A stretch of DNA of 49,339 bases, from assembly GCA_002315685.1 (NCBI GenBank), contig DCHX01000008.1, positions 1 to 49,339 of the forward strand. The letters are read 5' to 3'. Each line of letters begins with the position of its first letter. The stretch's first letter is position 1. This stretch comes from Ruminococcaceae bacterium UBA1741 (lineage in GTDB: Bacteria > Bacillota > Clostridia > Oscillospirales > Acutalibacteraceae). The position numbers and the translations under genes were made by a program. Shown piece by piece: positions 8,375 through 17,215 of this stretch. Under the pieces are notes generated by a model that saw only the letters and a program-made list of their open reading frames with translations, ran no database searches and was not told the DNA's origin.

Positions 8375-8680
8375 ATGTACGCAATTATCGAAACAGGTGG
8401 CAAGCAATACCGTGTTCAAAACGGCGATGTAATCTATGTTGAAAAATTAGCTTGCGAAGTTGACGAGGAAATTACCTTTGATAAGGTTGTAGCTGTAAGC
8501 GACAAAACCTTAAAGGTTGGTAAGCCTTATGTTAAGGATGCTTTCGTTAAGGGTACCGTTTTGAAGAACGGCAAGGGCAAGAAGGTTACTGTATTTACCT
8601 ACAAGCCAAAGAAGAGCAGTTCACGCAAAATGGGTCATAGACAGCCCTACACTAAGGTACAAATTACCGAAATCGGCTAA
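8375..8680 (+). CDS. rplU: 50S ribosomal protein L21
   Basis: The 101-residue protein starts YAIIETGGKQYRV, the diagnostic N-terminus of L21, and ends with the basic segment containing RKMGHRQPYT. It binds 23S rRNA in the large subunit. It is the first gene of rplU-prp-rpmA. The prp start lies 2 bases after its stop. Confidence 0.98.
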   Translation: MYAIIETGGKQYRVQNGDVIYVEKLACEVDEEITFDKVVAVSDKTLKVGKPYVKDAFVKGTVLKNGKGKKVTVFTYKPKKSSSRKMGHRQPYTKVQITEIG

Positions 8681-8682
8681 TT

Positions 8683-9000
8683 ATGACCAAGATTAAATTT
8701 TTTGCTGATAGCAATGGCCTTTACGGCTTTGAAATCAGTGGCCACAGTACCGATTCTTGTAAAGACTTTGAAGGAAAGCTTGTATGTTCGGCGGTTTCAA
8801 GCGCCGCATATATGGCTGTAAATACTATTACCGAAATAATCGGTGATAAGTGTGATGCAAATGTTTCAGACGGATTTATGAGGGTTAGTGTGAAGAATGT
8901 TTCCGAATCTTCACGAATGGTGCTTAGTGGACTTAAACTTCATATTTCGGAACTTTCAAAACAGTACGATAGTAGAATAACTACAACTACGGAGGTGTAG
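8683..9000 (+). CDS. prp: Ribosomal-processing cysteine protease Prp
   Basis: The 105-residue protein matches the Prp (YsxB) family: GHS with the catalytic His21 and VCSAVSSAA with the catalytic Cys35, in the usual order and spacing. In Firmicutes Prp removes the N-terminal extension of L27, an essential step of ribosome assembly. The gene sits between rplU and rpmA and has no clear ribosome binding site of its own, so it is probably translated by coupling to rplU. The L27 encoded next carries a cleavable extension, which fits. Confidence 0.95.
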   Translation: MTKIKFFADSNGLYGFEISGHSTDSCKDFEGKLVCSAVSSAAYMAVNTITEIIGDKCDANVSDGFMRVSVKNVSESSRMVLSGLKLHISELSKQYDSRITTTTEV

Positions 9001-9006
9001 AACGTA

Positions 9007-9288
9007 ATGCTTAATATTAACATTCAGTTATTTGCTCATAAAAAGGGAATGGGTTCCACCAAGAACGGCCGTGATAGCGAAGCTAAGCGTCTTGGTGTTA
9101 AGCGTGCTGACGGTCAATTCGTTTTAGCCGGCAACATTCTCGTTCGCCAAAGAGGTACTCATATCCATCCAGGTAACAATGTAGGTCGTGGCTCGGATGA
9201 TACTCTCTTTGCTCTTATTGACGGTAAAGTTAAGTTTGAGCGTGTAGGTAAAGACCGTAAACAGGTTAGTATCTACGCTGAGCAGTAA
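9007..9288 (+). CDS. rpmA: 50S ribosomal protein L27 with cleavable N-terminal extension
   Basis: The 93-residue protein begins MLNINIQLFAHKKG. The first nine residues are the Firmicute-type extension that Prp cuts after the Phe (LF/A), exposing the Ala-His-Lys-Lys N-terminus that reaches the peptidyl transferase centre. The body contains GRDSEAKRLGVKR and RQRGTHIHPG, both typical of L27. GGAGGTG lies before the ATG. A strong terminator follows. Confidence 0.98.
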   Translation: MLNINIQLFAHKKGMGSTKNGRDSEAKRLGVKRADGQFVLAGNILVRQRGTHIHPGNNVGRGSDDTLFALIDGKVKFERVGKDRKQVSIYAEQ

Positions 9289-9303
9289 TTAAAAAAGTTT
9301 TTT

Positions 9304-9343
9304 AATCCGGGCGGCATAAAATAGTGCTGTCCGGATATTTTTT
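9304..9343 (+). terminator. Intrinsic terminator after rpmA
   Basis: An 11-bp stem pairs ATCCGGGCGGC (9305-9315) with GCTGTCCGGAT (9326-9336), with two G-T pairs, and is followed by a run of T. Confidence 0.9.
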
Positions 9344-9362
9344 TAAGTAAGGTGTGATTTTT

Positions 9363-9749
9363 TTGAAGGTATGTCATGTTTGTGCGTTTTCGTGTCCTGA
9401 TGATGCGGAAATCTGTCCGTTGTGCGGAGCGGAATTATTGGACAGCGATGGGGAAATTGAGGAAATCGAAGAAGAATTGGTTGTTGAGATTGAGAATCCC
9501 GAATTAGTGGCAAGTATTGCGGAACCGATTGTTGCAGAGATTTTTTGTGACAAACTAAAAGAAAATGAAATACTTTTTACAAGTGATGAGCCTGATTTAT
9601 CGAGCAGTATGCAGGTAGGATTCGGTGGCTTTTTCACTAAAATCAACATTTATGTTTCGGCGCTTGATTTAGAAAAAGCAACCGAAATTTATGAAAATTT
9701 AGATGTTGATTCAATATCTTTTGAAGAGGATTTTGACGAGGAAGAATAA
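9363..9749 (+). CDS. Zinc-ribbon protein with DUF2007-like domain
   Basis: I start this 128-residue protein at the TTG at 9363, 8 bases after AAGGTG. A GTG at 9354 would overlap that site. Cys4, Cys7, Cys18 and Cys21 form a zinc ribbon (C-x2-C ... C-P-L-C-G). A Glu-rich linker follows (about residues 29-60). The C-terminal half has the look of the DUF2007 signal-transducing domain (Val-Gly-Phe-Gly-Gly-Phe, then a two-helix/strand unit), and the tail is acidic. The stop shares one base with the obgE start, so it is coupled to obgE. Its function is unknown; the domain calls are by eye. Confidence 0.65.
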   Translation: MKVCHVCAFSCPDDAEICPLCGAELLDSDGEIEEIEEELVVEIENPELVASIAEPIVAEIFCDKLKENEILFTSDEPDLSSSMQVGFGGFFTKINIYVSALDLEKATEIYENLDVDSISFEEDFDEEE

Positions 9750-11023
9750 TGTTTGTAGATATTGCAAAAATTCATTTGAAGGCGGGTAACGGCGGCAACG
9801 GTGCGGTTTCTTTTCATAGAGAAAAGTATGTTGCGGCGGGTGGACCTGACGGCGGAGACGGCGGTCGAGGCGGAGATATTATTTTTAAGGTTGACGATAA
9901 CCTATCTACTCTTGCCGATTTTAGATATAAGAGGAAATACTGTGCCGATAACGGTCAAAACGGCGGTGCATCTCGCTGTACCGGTAAAAGCGCACAAAAT
10001 CTTACGATATTTGTGCCTCGCGGTACTGTTGTAAAGGATGCCGAAACAGGTAGAATTATTGCCGATATATCGGATGATGAAGCGGTAGTTGTCGCAAAAG
10101 GCGGTAACGGCGGTTGGGGAAATATACATTTTGCTACTTCTACTCGACAGGTGCCGAGATTTGCAAAAAACGGCAACCCCGGAGAAGAGCTTGATGTCGT
10201 ATTAGAGTTAAAGCTTTTAGCCGATGTCGGACTGATAGGATTTCCCAATGTCGGTAAATCTACGCTTATTTCGGTTGTCAGCGAAGCAAAGCCGAAAATC
10301 GCCAACTATCATTTTACAACACTTACACCCGTTCTCGGAGTTATAAGAATGGGCGAAGGCTCTTCGTTTGTTATGGCGGATATTCCGGGACTTATCGAGG
10401 GCGCCGGTGAGGGAGTTGGTTTAGGCCACGAATTTCTGCGCCATGTCGAGCGTTGCAGAATGCTTCTTCATATTATTGACGCATCGGGCAGCGAGGGCAG
10501 AGACCCTATCGACGATTTTAATAAAATCAACAAAGAACTTGAAGTGTTCAGCAGTGAGCTTAAAGACCGTCCGCAAATTATTGTTGCTAATAAATGCGAC
10601 CTTTGCGAAGACGGGGATATTGAAAAGCTTCGTAATTATTTTGAAGCTAAGGGATATAAGTTCTTTCCTATTATGGCGGCTATTGCGGAGGGGACAGGAG
10701 AGTTAATAAACTGTGTTGCGGCAGAGCTTTCCAAACTGCCTCCGGTAATTAAGTACGAAGCCGAGCCTAAGCCTCATATTGACTATACGGTTGAAAAGAA
10801 ACGCTCGTTTAATATCAGAGTTTGTGACGGAGTTTATTTTGTTGAGGATGCTTTGTGGTTGCTTGATGTTATGAATACGGTTGACCCCGATGATTATGAG
10901 TCTTTACAGTATTTTGAGCGTGTTCTTCGTTCAAGCGGAATTATTAAAGCTTTAAGAGATGCAGGAATTGCCGAAGGCGATACCGTAAGCGTGTATGATG
11001 TCGAATTTGACTTCGTTGATTAG
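9749..11023 (+). CDS. obgE: GTPase ObgE/CgtA
   Basis: The 424-residue protein has the Gly-rich Obg fold (about 1-158), a G domain with GFPNVGKST (164-172), DIPG (211-214) and NKCD, and the C-terminal OCT domain found in Gram-positive Obg. It is an essential GTPase of 50S assembly linked to stress and sporulation control. Its place just after rpmA is the common bacterial arrangement, although a terminator and a small zinc-ribbon gene lie in between here. The start overlaps the upstream stop (TAATG). Confidence 0.97.
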   Translation: MFVDIAKIHLKAGNGGNGAVSFHREKYVAAGGPDGGDGGRGGDIIFKVDDNLSTLADFRYKRKYCADNGQNGGASRCTGKSAQNLTIFVPRGTVVKDAETGRIIADISDDEAVVVAKGGNGGWGNIHFATSTRQVPRFAKNGNPGEELDVVLELKLLADVGLIGFPNVGKSTLISVVSEAKPKIANYHFTTLTPVLGVIRMGEGSSFVMADIPGLIEGAGEGVGLGHEFLRHVERCRMLLHIIDASGSEGRDPIDDFNKINKELEVFSSELKDRPQIIVANKCDLCEDGDIEKLRNYFEAKGYKFFPIMAAIAEGTGELINCVAAELSKLPPVIKYEAEPKPHIDYTVEKKRSFNIRVCDGVYFVEDALWLLDVMNTVDPDDYESLQYFERVLRSSGIIKALRDAGIAEGDTVSVYDVEFDFVD

Positions 11024-11031
11024 GGGAAAGT

Positions 11032-11409
11032 ATGGAAAGTGTAAATAATTTAAGTCCGTCTGTTTTGTGCTTTGTGGGCGATGCGGTTTACGGACTTCTT
11101 GTGAGAAGCCATTTAGCCGAGATTAACCGGCCGTCCGGGCAGTTACATTCGGAATCGGTAAAATGGGTAAGTGCTACCGCACAGGCAAGAGCGTATGCCG
11201 TAATTGAACCGCATTTAACCGAGGATGAAATTCTTATTTTCAAAAGGGGAAGAAATTTTCATACTTCTACCACTCCTAAAAGTGCTACTAAGCAAGAGTA
11301 TCATATAGCGACAGGCTTAGAGGCACTTTTCGGATTTTTGCATTTATCGGGCAACATAGTAAGGGTAAATGAATTGTTTGGTATTATCAAAGAAAATTTT
11401 GACAGATAA
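11032..11409 (+). CDS. mrnC: Mini-ribonuclease III (MrnC)
   Basis: The 125-residue protein is a stand-alone RNase III catalytic domain without a double-stranded RNA-binding domain, as in Mini-III. FVGDAVYGLLVR (residues 14-25) holds the first acidic motif, and a second acidic site lies in GLEALFGFL. The family matures the ends of 23S rRNA. AGGGGAAAG lies before the ATG, 8 bases after obgE. In many Firmicutes mrnC is next to cysS; here it follows obgE. Confidence 0.92.
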   Translation: MESVNNLSPSVLCFVGDAVYGLLVRSHLAEINRPSGQLHSESVKWVSATAQARAYAVIEPHLTEDEILIFKRGRNFHTSTTPKSATKQEYHIATGLEALFGFLHLSGNIVRVNELFGIIKENFDR

Positions 11410-11413
11410 TATT

Positions 11414-11452
11414 TACGGGACTGTAAAAAACTAATGCTTTTTACAGTCCCGT
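11414..11452. terminator. Bidirectional terminator between mrnC and sigE
   Basis: ACGGGACTGTAAAAA pairs with TTTTTACAGTCCCGT. It serves mrnC on the plus strand and sigE on the minus strand. The core GGGACTGTAAAAA recurs in the terminator at 19786-19823. Confidence 0.85.
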
Positions 11453-11455
11453 GTT

Positions 11456-12139
11456 TTATCCTGCCTTTTCAATTTGTTTTTTGAGTTTGCTTATTATCCG
11501 TTTTTCAAGCCTTGAAATGTAGGATTGCGAAATGCCTAAAACATCCGCAACTTCCTTTTGGGTGTATTCTTTATAGCCTCCCATACCGAAGCGCATTTGC
11601 ATTATTTGCTTTTCGCGGGAGCCTAAATTGTCAACAAAATGAATAAGTAGTTTTCGTTCGTCCTCTTGCTCGATTTTTATGTTTATTTCATCCCCATCAC
11701 TGCCTAAAATATCCGACAAAAGCAGTTCGTTGCCGTCCCAGTCGGTATTAAGTGGCTCATCTATTGAAATTTCATTTTTTCTTGAAGATATTTTTCTTAA
11801 ATACATCAAAATTTCATTTTCAATGCAACGGGAAGCATAGGTTGCAAGTTTAATGTTTTTTTGCGGACAGAATGTATTTACGGCTTTAATAAGCCCTATT
11901 GTACCGATAGAAATTAAATCTTCAAGGTTAATTCCGCTTGTATCGAATTTTTTGGCAATATATACTACAAGCCTTAAATTATGAATTATAAGCTCTTCTT
12001 TTGATTTTTTATCGCCCATCTCGACATATTCGAGTTCTTTTTCGGCTGTAAGCGGAGGAGGCAGTGTTTCAGGGCCGTTAATATAATAGTTCGGCTTTGA
12101 AAATAAAAGTTTTATATAATTTATCAGTTTTTTCATCAT
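11456..12139 (-). CDS. sigE: Sporulation sigma factor SigE precursor
   Basis: The 227-residue protein is the mother-cell sigma factor made as an inactive precursor. Residues 1-20 are the membrane-associated pro-sequence, and Tyr-Tyr-Ile-Asn-Gly-Pro-Glu marks the cleavage region. Region 2 contains RLVVYIAKKF and DLISIGTIGLIKAVNTF followed by IKLATYASRCIENEILMYLR. Region 4 ends with the helix-turn-helix SQSYISRLEKRI. The start overlaps the spoIIGA stop by 4 bases, the usual coupling of the activating protease with its substrate. Confidence 0.97.
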   Translation of the reverse strand: MMKKLINYIKLLFSKPNYYINGPETLPPPLTAEKELEYVEMGDKKSKEELIIHNLRLVVYIAKKFDTSGINLEDLISIGTIGLIKAVNTFCPQKNIKLATYASRCIENEILMYLRKISSRKNEISIDEPLNTDWDGNELLLSDILGSDGDEINIKIEQEDERKLLIHFVDNLGSREKQIMQMRFGMGGYKEYTQKEVADVLGISQSYISRLEKRIISKLKKQIEKAG

Positions 12140-12954
12140 ATTATCGACCTCGGGTTAATTATTGCATCACATTCAATATCAAGAGGTGTTTTTGATATTG
12201 CTATTATGGGAGCTTTAATACTGTTCGTGCTTTTTCCGGATGTAATTGTTGCCCCTTCAACTCGGTATCCGTCAAGCAGTGCGGTGCCCGAAATTGTTTT
12301 ACAGGGTATTGCTCGGTAGCGCCTTTCAATACTGTTTTGAAGGCTGTCGGTCAGCTTTTTGCCTATTTGTTCGGATATTATTATTACTTCTCTGCTTTCA
12401 AAACAGTCGCAAAGAGAATTTCCCGTATCAATTATTCCGTTTAGTGTAAGGCTTGTGTTGTCTGCTAAAATTGTTACTATACACTTTTCGGCGAAGCTGT
12501 TGTTTTTTGAAACTATCTTTCTTAAAAGCAAAACCGAAATGTAAAAAATTACACTTGAAGCAATCAAAATAATAGGGGACAGTTTTATATAAATTACCGA
12601 ATTGTTAATGGTTACATTTTCGGTTTTGTAAAATAAACTTATTCCTAACAGTAATCCGCCTAACAAATATGTAACTGCGAAAAGTAAAAGGGTTAAGCGA
12701 ACAAACTGCTTTATGTTTTTGTAACCTATTGCGGTAAAAATCAGGGATGCCGACATAAAGATATGAACGGGTATTTCAATGTAAAAGGGTTGCTTCGGTA
12801 AAAATATGTAGAGTGAAAACAGTCCGCCTAAAACAGATGAAACCGTTAGCCTTAAAAATTTATATTCACATCCGCATATTTTTGCACACAACTTAATTAA
12901 GAAATAATCAATAATGATGTTTTGAATTATCAGTATATCAACATAAACAGTCAT
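12136..12954 (-). CDS. spoIIGA: Sigma-E processing peptidase SpoIIGA
   Basis: The 272-residue protein has five to six N-terminal membrane segments (to about residue 150) and a C-terminal aspartic-protease-like domain with the active-site signature IIDTGNSLCD. In Bacillus subtilis SpoIIGA in the septum cuts pro-sigma-E after a signal from the forespore. Here it lies directly before sigE, the classical operon. TAGGGGCG lies before the ATG. No TGTCGAA-type Spo0A box was obvious to me in the short upstream region, and sigG, which often follows sigE, is absent downstream. Confidence 0.93.
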   Translation of the reverse strand: MTVYVDILIIQNIIIDYFLIKLCAKICGCEYKFLRLTVSSVLGGLFSLYIFLPKQPFYIEIPVHIFMSASLIFTAIGYKNIKQFVRLTLLLFAVTYLLGGLLLGISLFYKTENVTINNSVIYIKLSPIILIASSVIFYISVLLLRKIVSKNNSFAEKCIVTILADNTSLTLNGIIDTGNSLCDCFESREVIIISEQIGKKLTDSLQNSIERRYRAIPCKTISGTALLDGYRVEGATITSGKSTNSIKAPIIAISKTPLDIECDAIINPRSII

Positions 12955-13044
12955 AAATTCGCCCCTAAATAATTATATAGGCTTTATGGCGGAATTTATG
13001 TCATAATAATGAGGTGAAAAAGGTCATAATAGGTCTTATTTTGT

Positions 13045-13076
13045 TTGACTTGAAGTTTTTTTTAATATGTGATAAT
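13045..13076 (+). promoter_or_regulatory. Possible promoter for pth-mfd
   Basis: TTGACT (13045-13050) and an extended -10 of the form TG-T-GATAAT (13068-13076). The 20-base spacer is long, so this is tentative. It would favour the later pth start at 13095. Confidence 0.4.
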
Positions 13077-13094
13077 ATTGTGTTTGGTGATAAT

Positions 13095-13688
13095 ATGTTT
13101 CAAAGTAAACAAAAAAGCTCTTATGACTTTTTGATTGTAGGGCTCGGAAATCCGGGACTTCAATATGAAAAGACAAGGCATAATGCCGGATTTATGGCAG
13201 TTGACAGGTTCTCCGAAAAATACGGTTTTTCTTTTAACAAGCATAAGTTTGAGGCGGAGCTTGGCGAATGTAAAATAAACGATAAACGGATTTTAGTTGC
13301 AAAACCGCAAACCTTTATGAATAATTCGGGACAGTCGGTTACAAAGATTTGTTCTTTTTATAAAATTCCTTATGAAAATGTCATTGTTATTTTTGATGAT
13401 ATTTCTCTTGATATGGGGAACATAAGGATAAGAAGAAAGGGAAGCTCGGGCGGTCATAACGGAATAAAGGATATTATTGAGTTGTCGGGAACCGAAAATA
13501 TCCCGAGAATAAAGGTCGGTGTTGATAAAAAACCCAATTCCGAATACGACCTTAAAGATTTTGTTCTCGGAAAAGTGCCGAAGGAAAAGACGGAAGTATT
13601 GGAATCTGCTCTTCAAAAATGCGTTTCGGCTATTGAAGAAACGATATGTAACGGCATAGATTCGGCTATGAATAAATATAGTAAATAG
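13095..13688 (+). CDS. pth: Peptidyl-tRNA hydrolase
   Basis: The enzyme frees tRNA from peptidyl-tRNA that drops off the ribosome. GLGNPG with Asn19, RHNAGF with the catalytic His29, an Ile-Phe-Asp-Asp segment and GSSGGHNGIKDI are all family signatures. I place the start at the ATG at 13095, which gives 197 residues, close to the usual 185-195. A longer frame from 13014 would add 27 hydrophobic residues not seen in the family. mfd follows after one base, the conserved pth-mfd order of Firmicutes. Confidence 0.95.
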   Translation: MFQSKQKSSYDFLIVGLGNPGLQYEKTRHNAGFMAVDRFSEKYGFSFNKHKFEAELGECKINDKRILVAKPQTFMNNSGQSVTKICSFYKIPYENVIVIFDDISLDMGNIRIRRKGSSGGHNGIKDIIELSGTENIPRIKVGVDKKPNSEYDLKDFVLGKVPKEKTEVLESALQKCVSAIEETICNGIDSAMNKYSK

Positions 13689-13689
13689 T

Positions 13690-16600
13690 ATGGATTTTTT
13701 ATTTGATATATTAAAACAAGACCCTGAGTACGAAAGACTTTCAGCCGATTTGCTCTCGGGTAATTCTCCACTTGCGGTATCGGGACTTTCGCAAATTCAT
13801 AAGTCGCTTATTGTGTCGGCATTTTCAAGCCAAACAAAAAGAAAAATCGTGGTTTTTACCCACGATGAAGCCTCCGCCGTTGCTATGGCATCCGATATTA
13901 ACGCTTTTGGTGCAGATGCGATAACCCTACCGCTTAGGGACTACAATTTAACAAAGTTTGCCGGATTTTCAAAGGACTATGAATATCGGCGTATAGACAC
14001 CCTGTCAAAACTAATTGACGGGGATTTTAGCGTACTTGTATTATCGGTTGACTCGGCAACCCAATATACTTTACCTCCCGCACTTTTAGCGGATAGAAAA
14101 TTTGTGATAACTGCGGAAGACACTATTGACATCAAAGAGCTTTCCGAAAAGCTTGTTATGTCGGGATACCAAAAGAGTGAAATTTGCGATTCGTTAGGAC
14201 AGTTTTCGGTGCGCGGAGGAATTATTGATATCTTTCCGGTAAACAGAAAAGCGCCTGTTCGCATTGAACTTTGGGGAGATGAAATCGACTCGATTTCCGA
14301 ATACGATGCTATTTCTCAAAGAAGAACCGATGCCGTAAACGAGTTTTCGGTTTTTCCGGCTTGTGAACTGTCGTATGATGCTGATGATTTAATAGATAAG
14401 CTCGAAAAAATCTTAAAGACCGATAAAAAGTTGACCGAAAAGCAAACAAACAGCATTGAAGCGGATATTGATGCGCTGCGAAATGGATTTTCAGTAATGA
14501 CGGATGACTATATTTCCGTGCTTTACGAAAAACCTTATACTGTTTTTGATTATTTGCCCGATGCGTTAAAGATTGTTTGCGAATCGGGGAATATGGGCGA
14601 CCGCTTAAAAGTGTTGGAATCCCAAAGAAATGAGGATATAAAACAGTTATTAGAAGACGGTGTTTTAAGTAAAAATACTGCTGATATTTTTCTTTCAAGA
14701 GGAGAATTCCAAAAAAACATTTCGGATGCCGTATATCTTGAAAGTTTTCCGAAAAATTCTTACGGAATTGCGCTTAAAGGACTTTATAACTTTGATTTTA
14801 AGAGAATATCCGCTTGGAGCGGAGATATTAACATATTAAAGGATGATATATCCTTTATTACGGGAATTAAGGGCAGAGTTGTTATTTTGGCGGGAGAAGA
14901 AAAAAGCGCTCAAATATTAAACGAAGACCTAAACGGTATGGGAATCAAAGCTACCTATTTATCCGATTTTGACAATAGTGTAAAAAGCGGTGTGATAGTG
15001 ATGAAAGGCTCACTTTCGGCAGGATTTGAGATACCGTTCGCAAAGTTTATGCTGATAACCCATAAGACATTTTCGGGCAATACCGATAAAAAGAGAAAAG
15101 CTCCTAAAAATGCAAAAACAATAGGCTCACTTGACGAGCTTAAAAGGGGAGATTATGTTGTTCACACAACTCACGGTATCGGTATTTTTGACGGCATAAA
15201 TCAAATTACAAATAATAGGATTACAAAGGATTATATTAAGATTAAATATGCGGGAAGCGATATTCTTTATGTACCTGTTACTCAGCTTGACCTTGTTTCA
15301 AAATATATCGGTTCCTCTGACGATTCTGGTGTTAAGCTTAATAAGCTCGGCAATGATGCTTGGAACAAAACAAGAAGCAGGGTAAAGTCTGCCGTTAAAA
15401 ATATGGCAAAACAACTTACGGCTTTATATGCAAAACGAATGGCAACAAAAGGTTACGCTTTCGGTCCCGATACCGATTTGCAAAACGATTTTGAGCGACG
15501 GTTTGAATACGAGGAAACCGATGACCAAATCCGTTCCGTTAACGAAATAAAAAAGGATATGGAACGAGCTGTGCCTATGGACAGACTCCTTTGCGGAGAT
15601 GTCGGATTCGGAAAAACCGAGGTTGCATTAAGAGCTGCGTTTAAGTGTATAAGCGAGGGTAAGCAATGTGCCTTGTTGGTGCCTACCACAATTCTCGCTA
15701 TGCAGCATTTTAATACCGCTATGAGCCGTATCGGTAATTTACCGGTTGAAATAAAGCTACTAAACCGTTATGTTTCAAAAAAGGAACAGACAAAAATTAT
15801 TTCGGGGCTTAAACACGGGACTGTCGATATGGTAATAGGAACCCATAGGTTGATTTCAAAAGATGTTACCTTTAAGGATATAGGTCTTGTAATTATTGAT
15901 GAGGAGCAAAGATTCGGTGTTGCACAAAAAGAAAAATTAAAGGAATTGTATCCTTTTGTCGATATTTTGACATTAAGCGCCACTCCTATTCCACGAACGC
16001 TTAATATGGCAATGTCGGGACTTAGAGATATGTCTTCAATAGATGAAGCACCGGGAGACAGATATCCCGTTCAAACCTATGTAATAGAACAAAATGACGG
16101 TTTATTGGTTGATGCCGTAAATAGAGAGTTAAGGCGTGGCGGTCAAGTTTATTATCTTCATAATCATGTTGACAGTATAGTAAGGTGTGCTTCTAAATTA
16201 AAAGAAAAAATACCTGAGGCTCGTATCGGAATTGCTCACGGTCAAATGGGCGAGGACGAACTAAGCGAGGTTTGGCGACAGCTTATCGACCACGAAATTG
16301 ATATTTTGGTTTGTACTACAATAATCGAAACGGGTGTTGATGTTCCTAATGTAAATACCCTGATTATTGAAAATTCCGATAGAATGGGACTTTCACAGCT
16401 TCATCAGCTTCGTGGCAGAGTAGGGCGTTCTCCGAGAAGAGCCTATGCATATTTTTGCTTTAAGCAGGGAAAGAGCATAAACGAAACTGCCCAAAAGCGA
16501 CTTGAAGCAATAAGAGAATTTACTCAATTCGGCTCGGGCTTCAAGATTGCTCTTCGTGATTTGGAAATTAGGGGTGCGGGAAGCATTTTAGGCGGAGAGC

Positions 16601-17118
16601 AACACGGCAATATGGAAGCCGTAGGCTACGATATGTACCTGAAATTATTGAATGATGCCGTTAATGAAGAAAACGGAGTTGAGGTTTCAGAGGAGCCTGA
16701 ATGTACAGTGGATTTAAGCATTTCGGCGCATATTCCCGAAAACTATATTGATTCGCTATCGTCAAGACTTGGAATATACAAGCGAATTGCCGATATTAGG
16801 GACGATAATGATGTAAGCGATGTGCTTGACGAATTATGTGATAGATTCGGCGAGCCTCCAACGGCTGTGTTAGGACTTATCAATGTTGCACTTTTAAGAA
16901 ATAAGGCATCAAAAGCGGGAATATTTGAGATTTCGAGCGGAAATAAAACCGTTATTTTGAAAACCGCCTCAATAAAAGAAGAGGTGGTTGTAAAGCTTTC
17001 GGATGCCTTCGGTAGTGCTCTGACTTTTGCTACGGTCGGCAATACCGCGTATATTATTAAACTTAAAGACGGAGAAACTCACACCGAAACAGTAAAACGC
17101 CTTGCAACTGTTTTGTAA
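13690..17118 (+). CDS. mfd: Transcription-repair coupling factor Mfd
   Basis: The 1142-residue translocase removes RNA polymerase stalled at DNA damage and recruits UvrA. It has an N-terminal UvrB-like region, an RNA polymerase interaction domain (around the segment starting RGDYVVHTTHGIG), two RecA-like motor domains with Walker A GDVGFGKT (636-643) and DEEQ (737-740), the LSATPIPRTL motif, RGRVGRS, and the C-terminal TRCF domain. The length is normal. It starts one base after pth with only a weak ribosome binding site, so translational coupling is likely. Confidence 0.97.
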   Translation: MDFLFDILKQDPEYERLSADLLSGNSPLAVSGLSQIHKSLIVSAFSSQTKRKIVVFTHDEASAVAMASDINAFGADAITLPLRDYNLTKFAGFSKDYEYRRIDTLSKLIDGDFSVLVLSVDSATQYTLPPALLADRKFVITAEDTIDIKELSEKLVMSGYQKSEICDSLGQFSVRGGIIDIFPVNRKAPVRIELWGDEIDSISEYDAISQRRTDAVNEFSVFPACELSYDADDLIDKLEKILKTDKKLTEKQTNSIEADIDALRNGFSVMTDDYISVLYEKPYTVFDYLPDALKIVCESGNMGDRLKVLESQRNEDIKQLLEDGVLSKNTADIFLSRGEFQKNISDAVYLESFPKNSYGIALKGLYNFDFKRISAWSGDINILKDDISFITGIKGRVVILAGEEKSAQILNEDLNGMGIKATYLSDFDNSVKSGVIVMKGSLSAGFEIPFAKFMLITHKTFSGNTDKKRKAPKNAKTIGSLDELKRGDYVVHTTHGIGIFDGINQITNNRITKDYIKIKYAGSDILYVPVTQLDLVSKYIGSSDDSGVKLNKLGNDAWNKTRSRVKSAVKNMAKQLTALYAKRMATKGYAFGPDTDLQNDFERRFEYEETDDQIRSVNEIKKDMERAVPMDRLLCGDVGFGKTEVALRAAFKCISEGKQCALLVPTTILAMQHFNTAMSRIGNLPVEIKLLNRYVSKKEQTKIISGLKHGTVDMVIGTHRLISKDVTFKDIGLVIIDEEQRFGVAQKEKLKELYPFVDILTLSATPIPRTLNMAMSGLRDMSSIDEAPGDRYPVQTYVIEQNDGLLVDAVNRELRRGGQVYYLHNHVDSIVRCASKLKEKIPEARIGIAHGQMGEDELSEVWRQLIDHEIDILVCTTIIETGVDVPNVNTLIIENSDRMGLSQLHQLRGRVGRSPRRAYAYFCFKQGKSINETAQKRLEAIREFTQFGSGFKIALRDLEIRGAGSILGGEQHGNMEAVGYDMYLKLLNDAVNEENGVEVSEEPECTVDLSISAHIPENYIDSLSSRLGIYKRIADIRDDNDVSDVLDELCDRFGEPPTAVLGLINVALLRNKASKAGIFEISSGNKTVILKTASIKEEVVVKLSDAFGSALTFATVGNTAYIIKLKDGETHTETVKRLATVL

Positions 17119-17145
17119 ATTTTTAATGAATAAATATAAAATGTA

Positions 17146-17174
17146 TAGACTTTTTGAAAATAATGGTGTATAAT
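17146..17174 (+). promoter_or_regulatory. Promoter of the lipoprotein gene
   Basis: TAGACT (17146-17151), a 17-base spacer and TATAAT (17169-17174). A palindrome GTGTA-TTT-TACAC (17187-17199) lies just downstream near the expected start site and could bind a regulator. Confidence 0.6.
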
Positions 17175-17215
17175 TCATTCATATTGGTGTATTTTACACA
17201 AGTGGAGGAAAAATA

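Noticed and set aside
13014..13094. N-terminal hydrophobic extension of Pth as a signal peptide
   Set aside because: Pth is cytoplasmic and of fixed length; the likely promoter lies inside this stretch.
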